NCBI RefSeq assembly: GCF_000820145.1
Contig: NZ_CDBW01000005.1
Span: 44,731 to 108,730, forward strand
Direction: 5' to 3'
Origin: Aeromonas sobria
GTDB lineage: Bacteria; Pseudomonadota; Gammaproteobacteria; Enterobacterales; Aeromonadaceae
Length of the DNA stretch: 64,000 nt
The first letter of the stretch is position 1; each line of letters begins with the position of its first letter. Positions 45,019 through 55,633 of this stretch are shown piece after piece. The translations under genes were made by a program, and so were the position numbers. Below the pieces are notes generated by a model. The model saw only the letters and a program-made list of their open reading frames with translations, made no database searches and was not told the origin of the DNA.

Positions 45019-45648
45019 CTAGTCACTGGCGAGCTTGATCCCGAGCCCGACAAACAGGGTGCCAATGCCCCGGTTGAGCCTGCGGCCAATCGGGGCTGGC
45101 AGCTTCACCTTGTTGCGAGCGTATGCTGTGCTGAAGACCAGCAAGTGGCACCAGATCATCCCGTTCAGGTTGAAGATGCAGCCGAGCAGGATAAAGGCGA
45201 TCGCCTTGTCGGGAGCATCCGGCGCAATGAACTGGGGCACGAAGGCGAGGAAAAAGAGCGCCACCTTGGGGTTGAGCACATTGGTCAGCACCCCTTGCCG
45301 GTAGATCCGGCCATAGGAGAGCGCGGGTAGCGTAACCGCTGCACCTGCAGTGCTGTTCGCCGCCGACTGGCGAAACAGCGAGACGCCAAGATAGATAAGG
45401 TAGAGGGCGCCAGCCAGCTTGATAACCGTAAACAGCTCGGCCGAGGCACTGAGCAGGGCCGACAGACCGAGAGCAGCAGCCAACACATGGATCATGGTGC
45501 CGGTTCCTATCCCCAGCGCGGCCGCCGAACCGGCACGCCATCCCTGCGACCCGCTGCGCAGCATGATGAGCAGGGTGTCCGGCCCCGGCATGATATTGAG
45601 CAGCAGGCCCGAGACCACAAACAGCGCCAGATCATGAATACCGAACAT
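45019..45648 (-). CDS. LysE-family amino acid exporter
   Basis: A 209-residue, six-TM exporter of the LysE/RhtB type. The signature GPDTLLIMLRSGSQGWRAG lies after TM1, followed by GIGTGTMIHVLAAALGL and a central LTNVLNPKVALFFLAFVPQF. Likely exports an amino acid or analogue; specificity cannot be read from sequence. GAGG lies nine bases before ATG 45648, while an ATG three codons earlier abuts it. After its stop, CTCGCGGCTTTCTGA weakly echoes the true end CTCGCCAGTGACTAG in the same frame. Confidence 0.9.
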   Translation of the reverse strand: MFGIHDLALFVVSGLLLNIMPGPDTLLIMLRSGSQGWRAGSAAALGIGTGTMIHVLAAALGLSALLSASAELFTVIKLAGALYLIYLGVSLFRQSAANSTAGAAVTLPALSYGRIYRQGVLTNVLNPKVALFFLAFVPQFIAPDAPDKAIAFILLGCIFNLNGMIWCHLLVFSTAYARNKVKLPAPIGRRLNRGIGTLFVGLGIKLASD

Positions 45649-45683
45649 AGACTCCATCCTCGTATAGACAAACCAAATAAAGA

Positions 45684-45699
45684 GGGCTCCGCAGAGCCC
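45684..45699 (-). terminator. Candidate terminator after ilvH
   Basis: GGGCTC/GAGCCC stem around a four-base loop; on the minus strand it is followed by TCTTTATTTGG. Confidence 0.5.
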
Positions 45700-45751
45700 C
45701 CTTCCATCGTATTTTCAACCCGTCTGACCGAGCCGCAGTGACAACTCTGCC

Positions 45752-46246
45752 TTAAGGGCGCAGCGCCTTGTCAGCACGGGAGATGCCGCAGACCCCGGAG
45801 CGCACCACTTCGATGATCTCGTTGGTCTGGGCGGCGGTCTTGATAAAGGCATCCAGCTTCTCGCTGGTGCCTACCAGCTGCACCGTGTACTGCTCGGGGG
45901 TGACGTCGACGATCTGGCCGCGGAAGATATCCGCCAGCCGTTTCAGCTCGTCACGGGCACCACCGGCGGCACGCGCCTTGACCAGCGCGATCTCCCGCTC
46001 GATATGCTCCCCTTCGCTCAAGTCACACACCTTGAGTACATCCACCAGCTTGTGAAGTTGCTTCTGGATCTGCTCCAGCACCCGCTCGTCACCCATGGTG
46101 ACTATGGTCATGCGCGACAGGGTGGGATCCTCGGTGGGCGCCACCGTCAGGGTCTCGATGTTGTAGCCGCGCTGGGAGAAGAGACCCACCACGCGGCTCA
46201 GGGCGCCGGATTCGTTCTCCAGCAGAACGGAAATAATATGTCTCAT
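45752..46246 (-). CDS. ilvH: Acetolactate synthase III small (regulatory) subunit
   Basis: A 164-residue regulatory subunit: N-terminal ACT domain ([35 protein letters not shown]) and a C-terminal ALS_ss domain. It confers valine feedback inhibition on IlvI in valine/leucine/isoleucine synthesis. Its ATG overlaps, as ATGA, the stop of a 26-codon mini-ORF that is itself a hybrid of ilvH start and ilvI end. GGGGGA precedes the start. Paired with ilvI as in E. coli ilvIH, but with 79 bp between rather than a tight junction. Confidence 0.95.
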   Translation of the reverse strand: MRHIISVLLENESGALSRVVGLFSQRGYNIETLTVAPTEDPTLSRMTIVTMGDERVLEQIQKQLHKLVDVLKVCDLSEGEHIEREIALVKARAAGGARDELKRLADIFRGQIVDVTPEQYTVQLVGTSEKLDAFIKTAAQTNEIIEVVRSGVCGISRADKALRP

Positions 46247-46323
46247 GATATTTCCCCCGCCTTGTTCAGCGACATCTCTTCAACGGCGGATTCCACCAGT
46301 ACGACCGAAATAATATGTTCCAT
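46243..46323 (-). CDS. 26-codon hybrid mini-ORF between ilvI and ilvH (duplicated junction)
   Basis: ATG 46323 has GAGAGG eight bases upstream and begins MEHIISVVL, echoing the ilvH start MRHIISVLL. It ends [13 protein letters not shown], echoing the ilvI C-terminus [12 protein letters not shown]. The DNA confirms it: the ilvI-end/ilvH-start junction is present twice in tandem with many substitutions. The mini-ORF stop overlaps the ilvH ATG, so if translated it couples ilvI and ilvH. Probably a recombination relic and not a designed protein. Confidence 0.5.
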   Translation of the reverse strand: MEHIISVVLVESAVEEMSLNKAGEIS

Positions 46324-46325
46324 CG

Positions 46326-48044
46326 TCAGGTCCTCTCCGTCTTGCTCAGCCACATCTCGTCCATGGCACCAAACTTGATCTGCATCGGATAGACATGCTC
46401 ATCCGGGTCGACCGAGATATCCATGAACACCAGCCGATCCTTCATGGCGAAGGCCTTCTCCATGGCGCTCTCCAGCTCGGCGGGATCGCTCACCGCGATG
46501 CCGACGTGACCGTAGGCTTCCGCCAGTTTGACGAAGTCCGGCAGGGACTCCATGTAGGAGTGGCTGTGACGGCCGCCGTAAAACATCTTCTGCCACTGCT
46601 TGACCATGCCCAGCGCACGGTTGTTGATGGAGATGATCTTGATGGGTACCCCATACTGCAAGCAGGTAGAGAGCTCCTGAATGTTCATCTGCACCGAGCC
46701 ATCACCGGTGACGCAGCAGACCACCGCATCCGGGTTGGCAAACTGGGCCCCCATGGCGGCCGGAATGCCGAAGCCCATGGTGCCGAGGCCCCCTGAGTTG
46801 ATCCACTGACGCGGTTTGGCAAAGGGGTAGTAGAGCGCAGCAAACATCTGGTGCTGGCCCACGTCGGAGGCAACGAACGCTTGACCCTGAGTCACCTTGT
46901 AGAGGGTCTCGATCACCTGCTGCGGCTTGATCTGGGTAGCCGACTTTTCGTAGGCGAGGCAGTGACGGGAACGCCACTGGTTGATCTGGCTCCACCAATC
47001 CGTCATCGCCTGATGATCGTTAGCAAAGCCACACTCGCGGATCACCTCCAGCATCTGTTCCAGCACGGTTTCTACCGAGCCAACGATGGGCACATGAGCC
47101 TGCACCGTCTTGGAGATGGATGTCGGATCGATATCGATATGCACTATGGTGGCATTGGGGCAGAACTTGGCCACGTTGTTGGTGACGCGGTCATCGAAGC
47201 GGGCACCCACGGCAAAAATCAGATCCGCATTGTGCATGGTCTTGTTGGCTTCGAAGGTGCCGTGCATCCCCAGCATGCCAATAAATTGCGGATGTATACC
47301 GGAGAAAGCACCCAACCCCATCAGAGTGGTGGTCACTGGCAGGTTCAGCAGCTCCGCCAGCTTGGTCACCAGATGATCCGCATTGGCATTGATGGCACCG
47401 CCGCCCACGTACATCACCGGGCGCTGGGCATCCACCAGCAGCTTGGCAGCCCGCTTGATCTGGCCCTTGTGGCCGGACTTGGTCGGGTTGTAGGAGCGCA
47501 TGCTCACCGACTCGGGATACTGGTAAGGGAATTTCTCTTTCGGGTTCTGCACATCTTTGGGCAAATCCACCACCACAGGCCCCGGGCGGCCGCTGGCGGC
47601 AATGTAATAGGCCTTCTTGATGGCCTCGGGAATATCGCTCGCCTTCTTGCACAGGAAGCTGTGCTTCACCACCGGGCGGGAGATACCGATCATGTCGGTT
47701 TCCTGGAATGCATCCTCACCGATCATGGTGGTCGGCACCTGGCCGGAGAGGATCACCAGCGGAATGGAATCCATATAGGCGGTGGCAATACCGGTAATGC
47801 AGTTAGTCGCCCCGGGGCCTGAGGTCACCAGCACAGTCCCCACCTTGCCGGTGGAGCGGGCGTAGCCGTCAGCCATGTGAACCGCGGCTTGCTCGTGGCG
47901 CACCAGCACATGCTCCATCTTGCCGTTTTCGAAGAGTGCGTCATAAATGTCGAGCACCGAGCCACCAGGGTAGCCAAAGACGTGCTCCACCCCCTGATCT
48001 TCCAGCGCTCTAACCACCATCTGGGCGCCTGATAACATCTCCAT
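46326..48044 (-). CDS. ilvI: Acetolactate synthase III large (catalytic) subunit
   Basis: A 572-residue thiamine diphosphate enzyme condensing pyruvate (or pyruvate with 2-ketobutyrate). The catalytic Glu is in [16 protein letters not shown], the FAD region in [13 protein letters not shown], and the ThDP motif runs from GDGSVQMN to SINNRALG. The ATG has GGAGGG seven bases upstream; the GGAGG sits in the loop of a small hairpin. A long AT-rich leader precedes it, in keeping with Lrp-type control in E. coli, though no site can be assigned. The 3' end is duplicated just after the stop. Confidence 0.96.
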   Translation of the reverse strand: MEMLSGAQMVVRALEDQGVEHVFGYPGGSVLDIYDALFENGKMEHVLVRHEQAAVHMADGYARSTGKVGTVLVTSGPGATNCITGIATAYMDSIPLVILSGQVPTTMIGEDAFQETDMIGISRPVVKHSFLCKKASDIPEAIKKAYYIAASGRPGPVVVDLPKDVQNPKEKFPYQYPESVSMRSYNPTKSGHKGQIKRAAKLLVDAQRPVMYVGGGAINANADHLVTKLAELLNLPVTTTLMGLGAFSGIHPQFIGMLGMHGTFEANKTMHNADLIFAVGARFDDRVTNNVAKFCPNATIVHIDIDPTSISKTVQAHVPIVGSVETVLEQMLEVIRECGFANDHQAMTDWWSQINQWRSRHCLAYEKSATQIKPQQVIETLYKVTQGQAFVASDVGQHQMFAALYYPFAKPRQWINSGGLGTMGFGIPAAMGAQFANPDAVVCCVTGDGSVQMNIQELSTCLQYGVPIKIISINNRALGMVKQWQKMFYGGRHSHSYMESLPDFVKLAEAYGHVGIAVSDPAELESAMEKAFAMKDRLVFMDISVDPDEHVYPMQIKFGAMDEMWLSKTERT

Positions 48045-48047
48045 GAT

Positions 48048-48064
48048 AAAGCCCTCCAGGCTTT
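48048..48064 (-). promoter_or_regulatory. Hairpin presenting the ilvI Shine-Dalgarno in its loop
   Basis: Minus-strand AAAGCC/GGCTTT arms with a TGGAG loop four bases upstream of the ilvI ATG. The exposed loop holds most of the ribosome binding site. Confidence 0.4.
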
Positions 48065-48393
48065 GCTCCGTTTTGCGAATCCCGTCAACGGCGCAGTGCT
48101 TCCCGGCACAACCCGACCCGTTTCTTGTTGTTATCTGAATGCAGATCGGGCTAATTCCGCCCCGTTGACCGGTGAAAAAAAGGATTTTTCAATCATTCAC
48201 CCGAAAATCGGGTGAAAAACCAACTTAACCCGCTTCATAACGCTTGTCCACGGCTTTTCCTGACCAGAACAGTCATACATTTCAACCCACTATTAACATT
48301 CAAGGAGTTGGCATCGCAGCCATGAGATAAAAGGGAAGCAACTCGGGTAATGGCCAGCAAATCATCCCGCCGAGGGGAACAGCGGCCACAAAA
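48065..48393. other. Long ilvI leader region
   Basis: About 330 bp with no gene that I can support. It holds a perfect palindrome, TTCACCCGA-AAA-TCGGGTGAA, at 48196-48216, followed on the minus strand by GATTGAAAAATCC and T7, which might be a weak attenuator. A short frame MKRVKLVFHPIFG ends in this palindrome on the minus strand, but it lacks the Ile/Val/Leu codon run of a true ilv leader. Confidence 0.4.
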
Positions 48394-48418
48394 AAGCCCA
48401 CCAGTCAGCGGTGGGCTT
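48394..48418 (-). terminator. Terminator after the 50-residue protein gene
   Basis: AAGCCCACC/GGTGGGCTT stem; on the minus strand it is followed by TTTTTTG. Confidence 0.8.
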
Positions 48419-48435
48419 GATGCCGGATGATCGAC

Positions 48436-48588
48436 TCAGTTGTCCTGATCCGGCTCAGCCAGCCAGATCTGCTGATCCGGATCGGTCTCTTCACTGACCG
48501 AGATGCTGACACCCATATCCAGCAGTTCGTGCAGGGTCAGATTATCTGCCAGCGTCATAGTTTCGCCATTCTCATTGGTAAAGCGCAT
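48436..48588 (-). CDS. Small acidic hypothetical protein (50 aa)
   Basis: Begins MRFTNENGETMTLADNLTLH and is strongly acidic toward its C-terminus (SEETDPDQQ). No known domain. Start at 48588, with AGAGGA eight bases upstream; an in-frame ATG 16 codons earlier gives a basic extension without a ribosome site. It lies 37 bp downstream of the glycosyltransferase and ends in a good intrinsic terminator, so it is probably the last gene of that operon. Confidence 0.65.
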   Translation of the reverse strand: MRFTNENGETMTLADNLTLHELLDMGVSISVSEETDPDQQIWLAEPDQDN

Positions 48589-48625
48589 TTGCTCCGTCCT
48601 CTCCTTGGTGGGCTCGCCTTTCAGT

Positions 48626-49735
48626 CTAGTCAACAACGCTCACTTGCGATAACCAGCAACTGGATAAACAGTCCCCGCCATCCAGCTCGCTCAAACGATC
48701 ACTCACCTCCTCCGGAAACAGGGTGCGAGCCCAGAGCCGACGTGACAGCGACGCCACGCTCTCATCGGCTCCCGCCGCCAGCCAGCGGGCCAGTTCCCCC
48801 GCCACATCGGGGTAACAGACTGCCCCCGGCGAAGGGCTGTCGAGCCAGCTGCGCACCAGATTGGCATCGAGGCAGTCCATCAGGGTCGCCAGCCCCATCA
48901 TCTCGAGGGTCTTGCCGTTGGTCAGCTGCTCGAACTGGCCGCCAAGGGGTTTGACCAGCATCTTCTTGCCGAGGGTGAGTGCCTCGGAGGCCAGCTCGAA
49001 GCCCGCGTTGGAGATGACGCCGCGACAACCGGCCAGCACGGCGATAAACCCCTGCCGCGACGGCGGCTCGAAGCGCAGGTTGCGCCACTGGCTGGGGGTG
49101 CGGATGGCGGGGTGAAAGCAGACGAAGCGCTGCTGACCAAAGCGCGACAGCAGGGCGGCGATCGCCTCGGTCTGCTCGAACGGCAGATAGACCAGGATCT
49201 CGCCGTTATCCGGTGCAACGGAAATGGGGTCGATCACCGGCGGCAACAAGGGGTGGCCGAAGTGAAACCAGTGCAGCCCGAGCGGTTGATCCACCGGGGC
49301 AAAGTGGCGCATCAGCTGACGGCTGACCCCATCCTCCCCCCAGCGCGGGATCGGCCAGTTGAAACTGGCCTGATGGCTGATGGTAAGGCTCGGCTTGCCA
49401 TAACGGCGGGCGGCGTGGGCGGTCAACGGCTCAAAATCGCTCACCACCAGATCGTATTCGCTGCAATCGAGGGCCCGCAGATCCCGCCAGAAGGTGAGCG
49501 GCGAGGCGGCCTGCAGGGTACGCCACGGCGAGACCCGCCCCTCGTGACTGATAAAGGTGAGCCCGGCAAACGTGCGGTAGGCGCCAAACTCCTCCATGTC
49601 GAAATAGCGGTCGGCAGGGCGGCCGCTGAAGAGATAGTCCACCTCAACTCCGGCCGTGCGTAACGCCCGTGCCAAGGTGCGACTGCGGCTGATATGGCCG
49701 TTGCCGGTACCTTGCACACCAAACAGTATCCTCAT
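48626..49735 (-). CDS. MJ1255/VC2487-family glycosyltransferase
   Basis: A 369-residue GT-B-type protein: MRILFGVQGTGNGHISRSR is the N-terminal glycine-rich nucleotide-sugar loop typical of this family (named from Vibrio VC2487), and SNAGFELASEALTLGKKMLV with KPLGGQFEQ is the donor-binding C-terminal site. The acceptor is unknown, perhaps a lipid. The ATG overlaps the upstream PAP2 stop by ATGA, so a coupled pair acting on a lipid-linked substrate is plausible. The frame extends 119 codons further upstream, but that part merely lies over the PAP2 gene. Confidence 0.88.
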   Translation of the reverse strand: MRILFGVQGTGNGHISRSRTLARALRTAGVEVDYLFSGRPADRYFDMEEFGAYRTFAGLTFISHEGRVSPWRTLQAASPLTFWRDLRALDCSEYDLVVSDFEPLTAHAARRYGKPSLTISHQASFNWPIPRWGEDGVSRQLMRHFAPVDQPLGLHWFHFGHPLLPPVIDPISVAPDNGEILVYLPFEQTEAIAALLSRFGQQRFVCFHPAIRTPSQWRNLRFEPPSRQGFIAVLAGCRGVISNAGFELASEALTLGKKMLVKPLGGQFEQLTNGKTLEMMGLATLMDCLDANLVRSWLDSPSPGAVCYPDVAGELARWLAAGADESVASLSRRLWARTLFPEEVSDRLSELDGGDCLSSCWLSQVSVVD

Positions 49736-50235
49736 GAATGGCTCCAGCCGAGCGCCAGCACGGCGCAACCGCCACCCAGCAAAGCACCGGCCACCAGATC
49801 GCTCAGGTAGTGAACCCCGAGCAGCAACCGGGATGCCCCCACCAGCGCCGCCCAACCAAACAGCAGGGGCGCCCAAAACGGAAAGCCGCTGGCCAGTATG
49901 GTGGCCATCAGAAAGGCGGCGGCGGTGTGGCCGGAGGGGAGACTGTAACGATCGGAGGGGGTGATAAAGACCGGCAAGCCGACCGGCCGTTGCCGTTTCA
50001 GGCTGTTTTTCAGCAGCAGATAGAGGGGCAGCTCGATGGCGAAGGCAAGCAGTGCCAGTCTCACCAGTTCCTGCTCCGCTTCGCCTTGCCACCAGAACAG
50101 GGCGGCAAGCACGGCGTAAAGCGGACCATCACCGGTGCGGGAAATGAGGCGACTCACCCTCGCCTGCTGCCGGTTGTAGCCGTGAAGCAGGCAGACCCGA
50201 CACACCTGCAGGTCCCATTGCTGGATCTTGTTCAT
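49732..50235 (-). CDS. PAP2-superfamily membrane phosphatase
   Basis: A 167-residue membrane phosphatase. The three PAP2 motifs are present: KNSLKRQRP, PSGHTAAA and SRLLLGVHYLSD. Likely substrates are undecaprenyl pyrophosphate, phosphatidylglycerol phosphate or another lipid phosphate. Four to five TM segments. GGAGG lies before ATG 50235; a 21-codon upstream extension is rejected. Coupled by ATGA to the glycosyltransferase, which suggests glycolipid processing at the inner membrane. Confidence 0.88.
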   Translation of the reverse strand: MNKIQQWDLQVCRVCLLHGYNRQQARVSRLISRTGDGPLYAVLAALFWWQGEAEQELVRLALLAFAIELPLYLLLKNSLKRQRPVGLPVFITPSDRYSLPSGHTAAAFLMATILASGFPFWAPLLFGWAALVGASRLLLGVHYLSDLVAGALLGGGCAVLALGWSHS

Positions 50236-50315
50236 ATCCCCTCCTTCCCTGAATTCTGCTTGCAGAGTAAGAAAGCGGGATGACGTTACGTTGAACAAGG
50301 GATAACAGATTTATG

Positions 50316-50340
50316 AAAAAAGGGCCGAATGGCCCTTTTT
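50316..50340. terminator. Terminator between the tetR gene and the PAP2 operon
   Basis: AAAAAGGGCC/GGCCCTTTTT stem around GAAT; on the minus strand it terminates the tetR gene. Confidence 0.85.
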
Positions 50341-50361
50341 AATCTCGATGTTGCGGCAAAA

Positions 50362-50982
50362 TCAGTGGCTGCCGCGCAGACCGGTTTCCATCATACGGCA
50401 GTTGTGATCCGCCAGACGGGTCATGAAATTCTCATCAACCTTGAGGCCGAACACCTGCTCGTAGAGATCTTTCATCACGAACGGCTGCCACATCATGCTG
50501 AGGAAGGAGATCTTCAGCATCTCTGGATCCAGGTTATCACCCAGCTCGCCGTTGGACTTCATGGTTTCCAGCAGGGCGTCGAACTGCGGCAGCTGGCGTT
50601 CCAGCAGGCGATTCAGCACAAAATCCCGACCTGGACTCTTCTCACTAGACAATGCGCTGGAGATAGCTGAAGTCAGCTCGCTGTTGGGCGCCATCACCTG
50701 ATAGTAGGTATTGAGCATCTCATTGATGCTGTGATTGCTCTGCTCATCTTGCCAGGCGTGATCAAGCGGCTCGGCCACATCGCCCAGCACAGCCTTGTAA
50801 AGACCCTCTTTACTGCCGAAGTAGTAGTGGATCATGGCCAGATTCGAGCCAGCCAGCTCCGCGATTTCGCGGGTAGTCACCTTGCTATAGGGAGTATTGA
50901 GAAAACGCTCACGGGCAGCAGCAAGCAACTTGTCACGAATGTCAGAACGTCCGACCGGACGACCAGGTCTACGTTTTTCCAT
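50362..50982 (-). CDS. TetR-family transcriptional regulator
   Basis: A 206-residue regulator. The N-terminal helix-turn-helix reads RFLNTPYSKVTTREIAELAG then IHYYFGSKEGLY, typical of TetR. The C-terminal ligand domain (EPLDHAWQDEQ to NCRMMETGL) shows no named subgroup; the RRPGRPVGRSDIRD opening is AT-hook-like. TGAGGTG precedes the ATG. It neighbours no obvious divergent target other than the leu leader at more than 200 bp, so it may act elsewhere. Confidence 0.9.
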   Translation of the reverse strand: MEKRRPGRPVGRSDIRDKLLAAARERFLNTPYSKVTTREIAELAGSNLAMIHYYFGSKEGLYKAVLGDVAEPLDHAWQDEQSNHSINEMLNTYYQVMAPNSELTSAISSALSSEKSPGRDFVLNRLLERQLPQFDALLETMKSNGELGDNLDPEMLKISFLSMMWQPFVMKDLYEQVFGLKVDENFMTRLADHNCRMMETGLRGSH

Positions 50983-51154
50983 GAAACACCTCAGATAATG
51001 CAGTCAATGCTGATAAGTCGATCTGGTTGTGCAAATAATCGAGCACAGCAGGAATGACCAGATAATCGGTCATAGGCCGAATATGGGACAAGGAAATTTG
51101 CAGTCCTTTACAATCCGATTAAATATCTCAGCAGATTGCTCCTGACAATCCAGG

Positions 51155-51183
51155 TTGACACAGCATAAAAATCTCGATATTGG
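51155..51183 (+). promoter_or_regulatory. Candidate promoter of the leuLABCD operon
   Basis: A consensus -35 TTGACA at 51155-51160, 17 bp from TATTGG, lies 36 bp upstream of the leader peptide start. The -10 match is only partial. The preceding 170 bp back to the tetR gene are AT-rich with no gene found. Confidence 0.45.
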
Positions 51184-51218
51184 TAAAAGCGTTATCGACT
51201 GGAAGGAATAACAACGTC

Positions 51219-51284
51219 ATGCATATCGCCACCCCGCTACTACTACTTTCCCTAATCGCGTTAACTCGCGCGGGATCCTTGTAG
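51219..51284 (+). CDS. leuL: leu operon leader peptide
   Basis: A 21-codon ORF, beginning MHIATPLLLLSLIALTRAG, in which seven codons are Leu, four consecutive (CTA CTA CTA CTT) plus another CTA soon after. CTA is a rare leucine codon, so a ribosome would stall here when leucyl-tRNA is scarce, favouring antitermination. AAGGA lies about 11 bases before the ATG. Position, codon choice and the terminator 28 bp downstream are the same plan as E. coli leuL. Confidence 0.92.
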   Translation: MHIATPLLLLSLIALTRAGSL

Positions 51285-51311
51285 CCGGGCTAAGGCATAG
51301 CCGGAATTTAC

Positions 51312-51342
51312 AAAAACCCGTGCACCCTGCACGGGTTTTTTT
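51312..51342 (+). terminator. Leucine attenuator terminator
   Basis: AAAACCCGTGCA/TGCACGGGTTTT stem around CCC, with T7-8 following, between leuL and leuA. A competing upstream pairing is possible through the CCGGGCT/AGCCGG repeats at 51285-51302. Confidence 0.9.
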
Positions 51343-51390
51343 ATGCCGCAGCAGGATGCACGTTACCGAACTTAGGAAGAGGGAAGTCAC

Positions 51391-52953
51391 ATGTCAGATA
51401 GGGTCATCATATTCGACACCACCTTGCGCGATGGTGAGCAGGCCCTGGCGGCCAGTTTGACAGTCAAGGAGAAGCTGCAGATCGCACTGGCACTGGAGCG
51501 GCTCGGTGTCGATGTCATGGAAGTGGGCTTCCCGGTCTCCTCTCCCGGCGATTTTCAATCGGTGCAGACCATCGCCCGCCACATCAAGCACAGCCGGGTC
51601 TGCGCCCTCGCCCGCGCCCTGCCCAAGGATATCGATGCCGCTGGCGAAGCCTTGCGGGTCGCCGAAGCCTTTCGTATCCACACCTTTATCTCCACCTCCT
51701 CCATCCATGTGGAGAGCAAGCTGAAAAAGAGCTTCGAGGATGTGCTGGAGATGGGCACCAGCGCCATCAAGCACGCCCTGCGCTACACCGACGATGTGGA
51801 GTTCTCCTGCGAAGATGCGGGCCGCACGCCGATTGATAATCTCTGCCGCATGGTGGAGGCCGCCATCAAGGCGGGCGCCCGCACCATCAATATCCCCGAT
51901 ACCGTGGGCTACACGGTGCCGACCGAGTTCTCCGGTATCATTCACACCCTGTTCAACCGGGTACCCAACATCGACAAGGCCATCATCTCGGTGCACTGCC
52001 ACGACGATCTGGGGCTCTCGGTCGCCAACTCCATCGGCGCTGTGCAGATGGGGGCCCGCCAGATCGAGTGCACCATCAACGGCATCGGCGAACGGGCAGG
52101 CAACTGCTCGCTGGAAGAAGTGGCGATGATCCTGAAGACCCGCGCCGACCTGCTCGGGCTGCATACCAACATCCGCCACAACGAAATTCATCGTACCAGC
52201 ACCCTGGTCAGCCAGTTGTGCAACATGCCGGTGCAACCGAACAAGGCGATCGTCGGGGCCAACGCCTTCTCCCACAGCTCCGGCATCCATCAGGATGGGG
52301 TGCTTAAGGCAAAAAATACCTACGAAATCATCACCCCCGAAAGCATTGGCCTGACCCAGAACAACCTCAACATGACCTCCCGATCCGGCCGTCACGTCAT
52401 CAAGCACCGGATGGAGTCCATGGGTTATGCCGAGAGCAGCTACGACCTCGACCACCTCTACGGCAAGTTCCTGACTCTGGCCGACAAGAAGGGGCAGGTA
52501 TTCGACTACGACCTCGAAGCGCTGGCCTTCTTCAGCCAGATCCACGAAGAGCCGGAGCACTTCAAGCTGGAGTACCTCGGGGTGCAGAGCGGCAGTTCGG
52601 TACTGGCCACCGCCTCGGTCAAATTGAAGGTGGGGCAGGATCTGGTGTGCGAAGCGGCCACCGGCAACGGCCCGGTGGATGCGGTCTACCAGTGCATCAA
52701 CCGCATCACCGGCTATGACATCCGCATCGACAAATATGCCCTCAAAGCCAAAGGTGAGGGGGAAGATGCCCTCGGTCAGGTGGATATTGTCGCCGAATAC
52801 AAAGGGCGCAAATTCCACGGCATGGGGTTGGCCACCGACATCATCGAATCCTCGGCCCACGCCCTGCTCCATGTGATCAACAGCATCTGGCGCGCCGATC
52901 AGGTGGCCGAGCAGATGGAACGCAATAACAGCATCAAATCAGAAACCGTCTGA
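51391..52953 (+). CDS. leuA: 2-isopropylmalate synthase
   Basis: A 520-residue enzyme condensing 2-ketoisovalerate and acetyl-CoA, the first step of leucine synthesis. The HMGL-type barrel has [16 protein letters not shown] at the start and the metal site [15 protein letters not shown]; the linker carries [17 protein letters not shown]; the C-terminal LeuA allosteric dimer domain binds leucine. GAGGGAAG precedes the ATG. First structural gene after the attenuator. The 132-bp gap to leuB is unusually long and contains repeats of the leuB start region. Confidence 0.97.
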   Translation: MSDRVIIFDTTLRDGEQALAASLTVKEKLQIALALERLGVDVMEVGFPVSSPGDFQSVQTIARHIKHSRVCALARALPKDIDAAGEALRVAEAFRIHTFISTSSIHVESKLKKSFEDVLEMGTSAIKHALRYTDDVEFSCEDAGRTPIDNLCRMVEAAIKAGARTINIPDTVGYTVPTEFSGIIHTLFNRVPNIDKAIISVHCHDDLGLSVANSIGAVQMGARQIECTINGIGERAGNCSLEEVAMILKTRADLLGLHTNIRHNEIHRTSTLVSQLCNMPVQPNKAIVGANAFSHSSGIHQDGVLKAKNTYEIITPESIGLTQNNLNMTSRSGRHVIKHRMESMGYAESSYDLDHLYGKFLTLADKKGQVFDYDLEALAFFSQIHEEPEHFKLEYLGVQSGSSVLATASVKLKVGQDLVCEAATGNGPVDAVYQCINRITGYDIRIDKYALKAKGEGEDALGQVDIVAEYKGRKFHGMGLATDIIESSAHALLHVINSIWRADQVAEQMERNNSIKSETV

Positions 52954-52986
52954 GCAGGACTCGGCGCCACACAGACGGCATGGAAT

Positions 52987-54204
<1,218 letters not shown>

Positions 54205-54219
54205 AGGAAGAGCGAAGCA

Positions 54220-55617
54220 ATGGCCAAGACCCTCTATCAGAAAGTATTCGACGCCCACGTGGTACGGGAAGTGGAAGGGGAAACGCCCCTCATCTACATC
54301 GACCGCCATCTGGTGCATGAAGTGACCAGCCCGCAGGCATTCGACGGCCTGCGGGCCATGAACCGCCAACTGCGCCGCCCGGATCTGACCTGGGCCACCA
54401 TGGATCACAACGTCTCCACCACCAGCAAGGACATAGCCGCCTCCGGCGAGATGGCCCGCATCCAGATGGAGACGCTGGCCGACAACTGCAAAGAGTTCGG
54501 GGTTCGCCTCTACGATCTCAACCACAAATATCAGGGGATCGTCCATGTGATGGGCCCCGAGCTCGGCATCACCCTGCCCGGCACCACCATCGTCTGCGGC
54601 GACTCCCACACCGCCACCCACGGCGCCTTCGGTTCGCTGGCGTTCGGTATCGGCACCTCGGAAGTGGAGCATGTGATGGCGACCCAGACCCTGAAACAGG
54701 GCCGTGCCAAGACCATGCGCATTTCGGTCAACGGCAAGCTGGCCGAAGGCATCAGCGCCAAGGACGTGGTGCTGGCCATCATCGGCCGGGTCGGCCATGC
54801 CGGTGGTACCGGCTACGTGGTGGAGTTCGCTGGCGAGGCCATTGCAGGCCTCTCCATGGAAGGGCGGATGACGGTGTGCAACATGGCCATCGAGCTCGGC
54901 GCCAAGGCGGGGATGATTGCCCCCGACCAGACCACCATCGACTACATCCGTGGCAAGGAGTTTTCCCCCAAGGGCGAAGCGCTGGAGCAAGCCATCGCCT
55001 ACTGGCAGAGCCTCAAGAGCGACGAAGGAGCCCGCTTTGATGCCGAGGTAGTGCTGGACGCTGCCGATATCGCCCCGCAGGTCACCTGGGGCACCAACCC
55101 GGGTCAGGTGATTGCCGTCAATGAGCCGATTCCGGCGCCGGAATCCTTCAGCGATCTGATGGAGCAGCAGTCAGCCCGCAAGGCACTCGCCTACATGGAT
55201 CTGCAACCGGGCCAGAAGCTCTCCGACGTCGCCATCGACAAGGTGTTCATCGGGTCGTGCACCAACAGCCGCATCGAGGATCTGCGCGCTGCCGCCGCCA
55301 TCGCCCGCGGTCGCAAGGTGGCCGCAGGCGTGCAGGCGCTGGTGGTGCCGGGCTCCGAACAGGTGAAGGCACAGGCCGAAGCCGAGGGTCTCGACAAGAT
55401 CTTCATCGAGGCCGGTTTTGAGTGGCGCCTGCCTGGCTGCTCCATGTGTCTGGCGATGAACAACGACCGGCTGCAACCGGGGGAGCGCTGCGCCTCCACC
55501 AGCAACCGCAACTTTGAAGGGCGTCAGGGCCGCGCCGGCCGCACCCATCTGGTGAGCCCGGCCATGGCCGCCGCCGCCGCCGTCACCGGCCGCTTCGCCG
55601 ACATTCGCGCGCTGTAA
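54220..55617 (+). CDS. leuC: 3-isopropylmalate dehydratase large subunit
   Basis: A 465-residue aconitase-family subunit carrying the [4Fe-4S] cluster. The three cluster cysteines lie in [11 protein letters not shown] and [10 protein letters not shown]; the substrate loop DHNVSTT and [12 protein letters not shown] are intact. Works with LeuD in the isomerisation of 2- to 3-isopropylmalate. AAGGAAGAG precedes the ATG. leuD follows after 16 bp. Confidence 0.97.
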   Translation: MAKTLYQKVFDAHVVREVEGETPLIYIDRHLVHEVTSPQAFDGLRAMNRQLRRPDLTWATMDHNVSTTSKDIAASGEMARIQMETLADNCKEFGVRLYDLNHKYQGIVHVMGPELGITLPGTTIVCGDSHTATHGAFGSLAFGIGTSEVEHVMATQTLKQGRAKTMRISVNGKLAEGISAKDVVLAIIGRVGHAGGTGYVVEFAGEAIAGLSMEGRMTVCNMAIELGAKAGMIAPDQTTIDYIRGKEFSPKGEALEQAIAYWQSLKSDEGARFDAEVVLDAADIAPQVTWGTNPGQVIAVNEPIPAPESFSDLMEQQSARKALAYMDLQPGQKLSDVAIDKVFIGSCTNSRIEDLRAAAAIARGRKVAAGVQALVVPGSEQVKAQAEAEGLDKIFIEAGFEWRLPGCSMCLAMNNDRLQPGERCASTSNRNFEGRQGRAGRTHLVSPAMAAAAAVTGRFADIRAL

Positions 55618-55633
55618 TTACGAGGAGAACAAG

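Noticed and set aside
42270..45330. Long frames opposite the amidohydrolase (minus, 42270-43634) and opposite the cysB-like gene (plus, 43918-45330)
   Set aside because: Shadows; the real genes on the other strand have full motif sets.
48257..48300. Possible ilv leader peptide with regulatory codons in the ilvI leader
   Set aside because: The short frames there contain only scattered Val/Ile/Leu codons, no run and no matching terminator of convincing strength.
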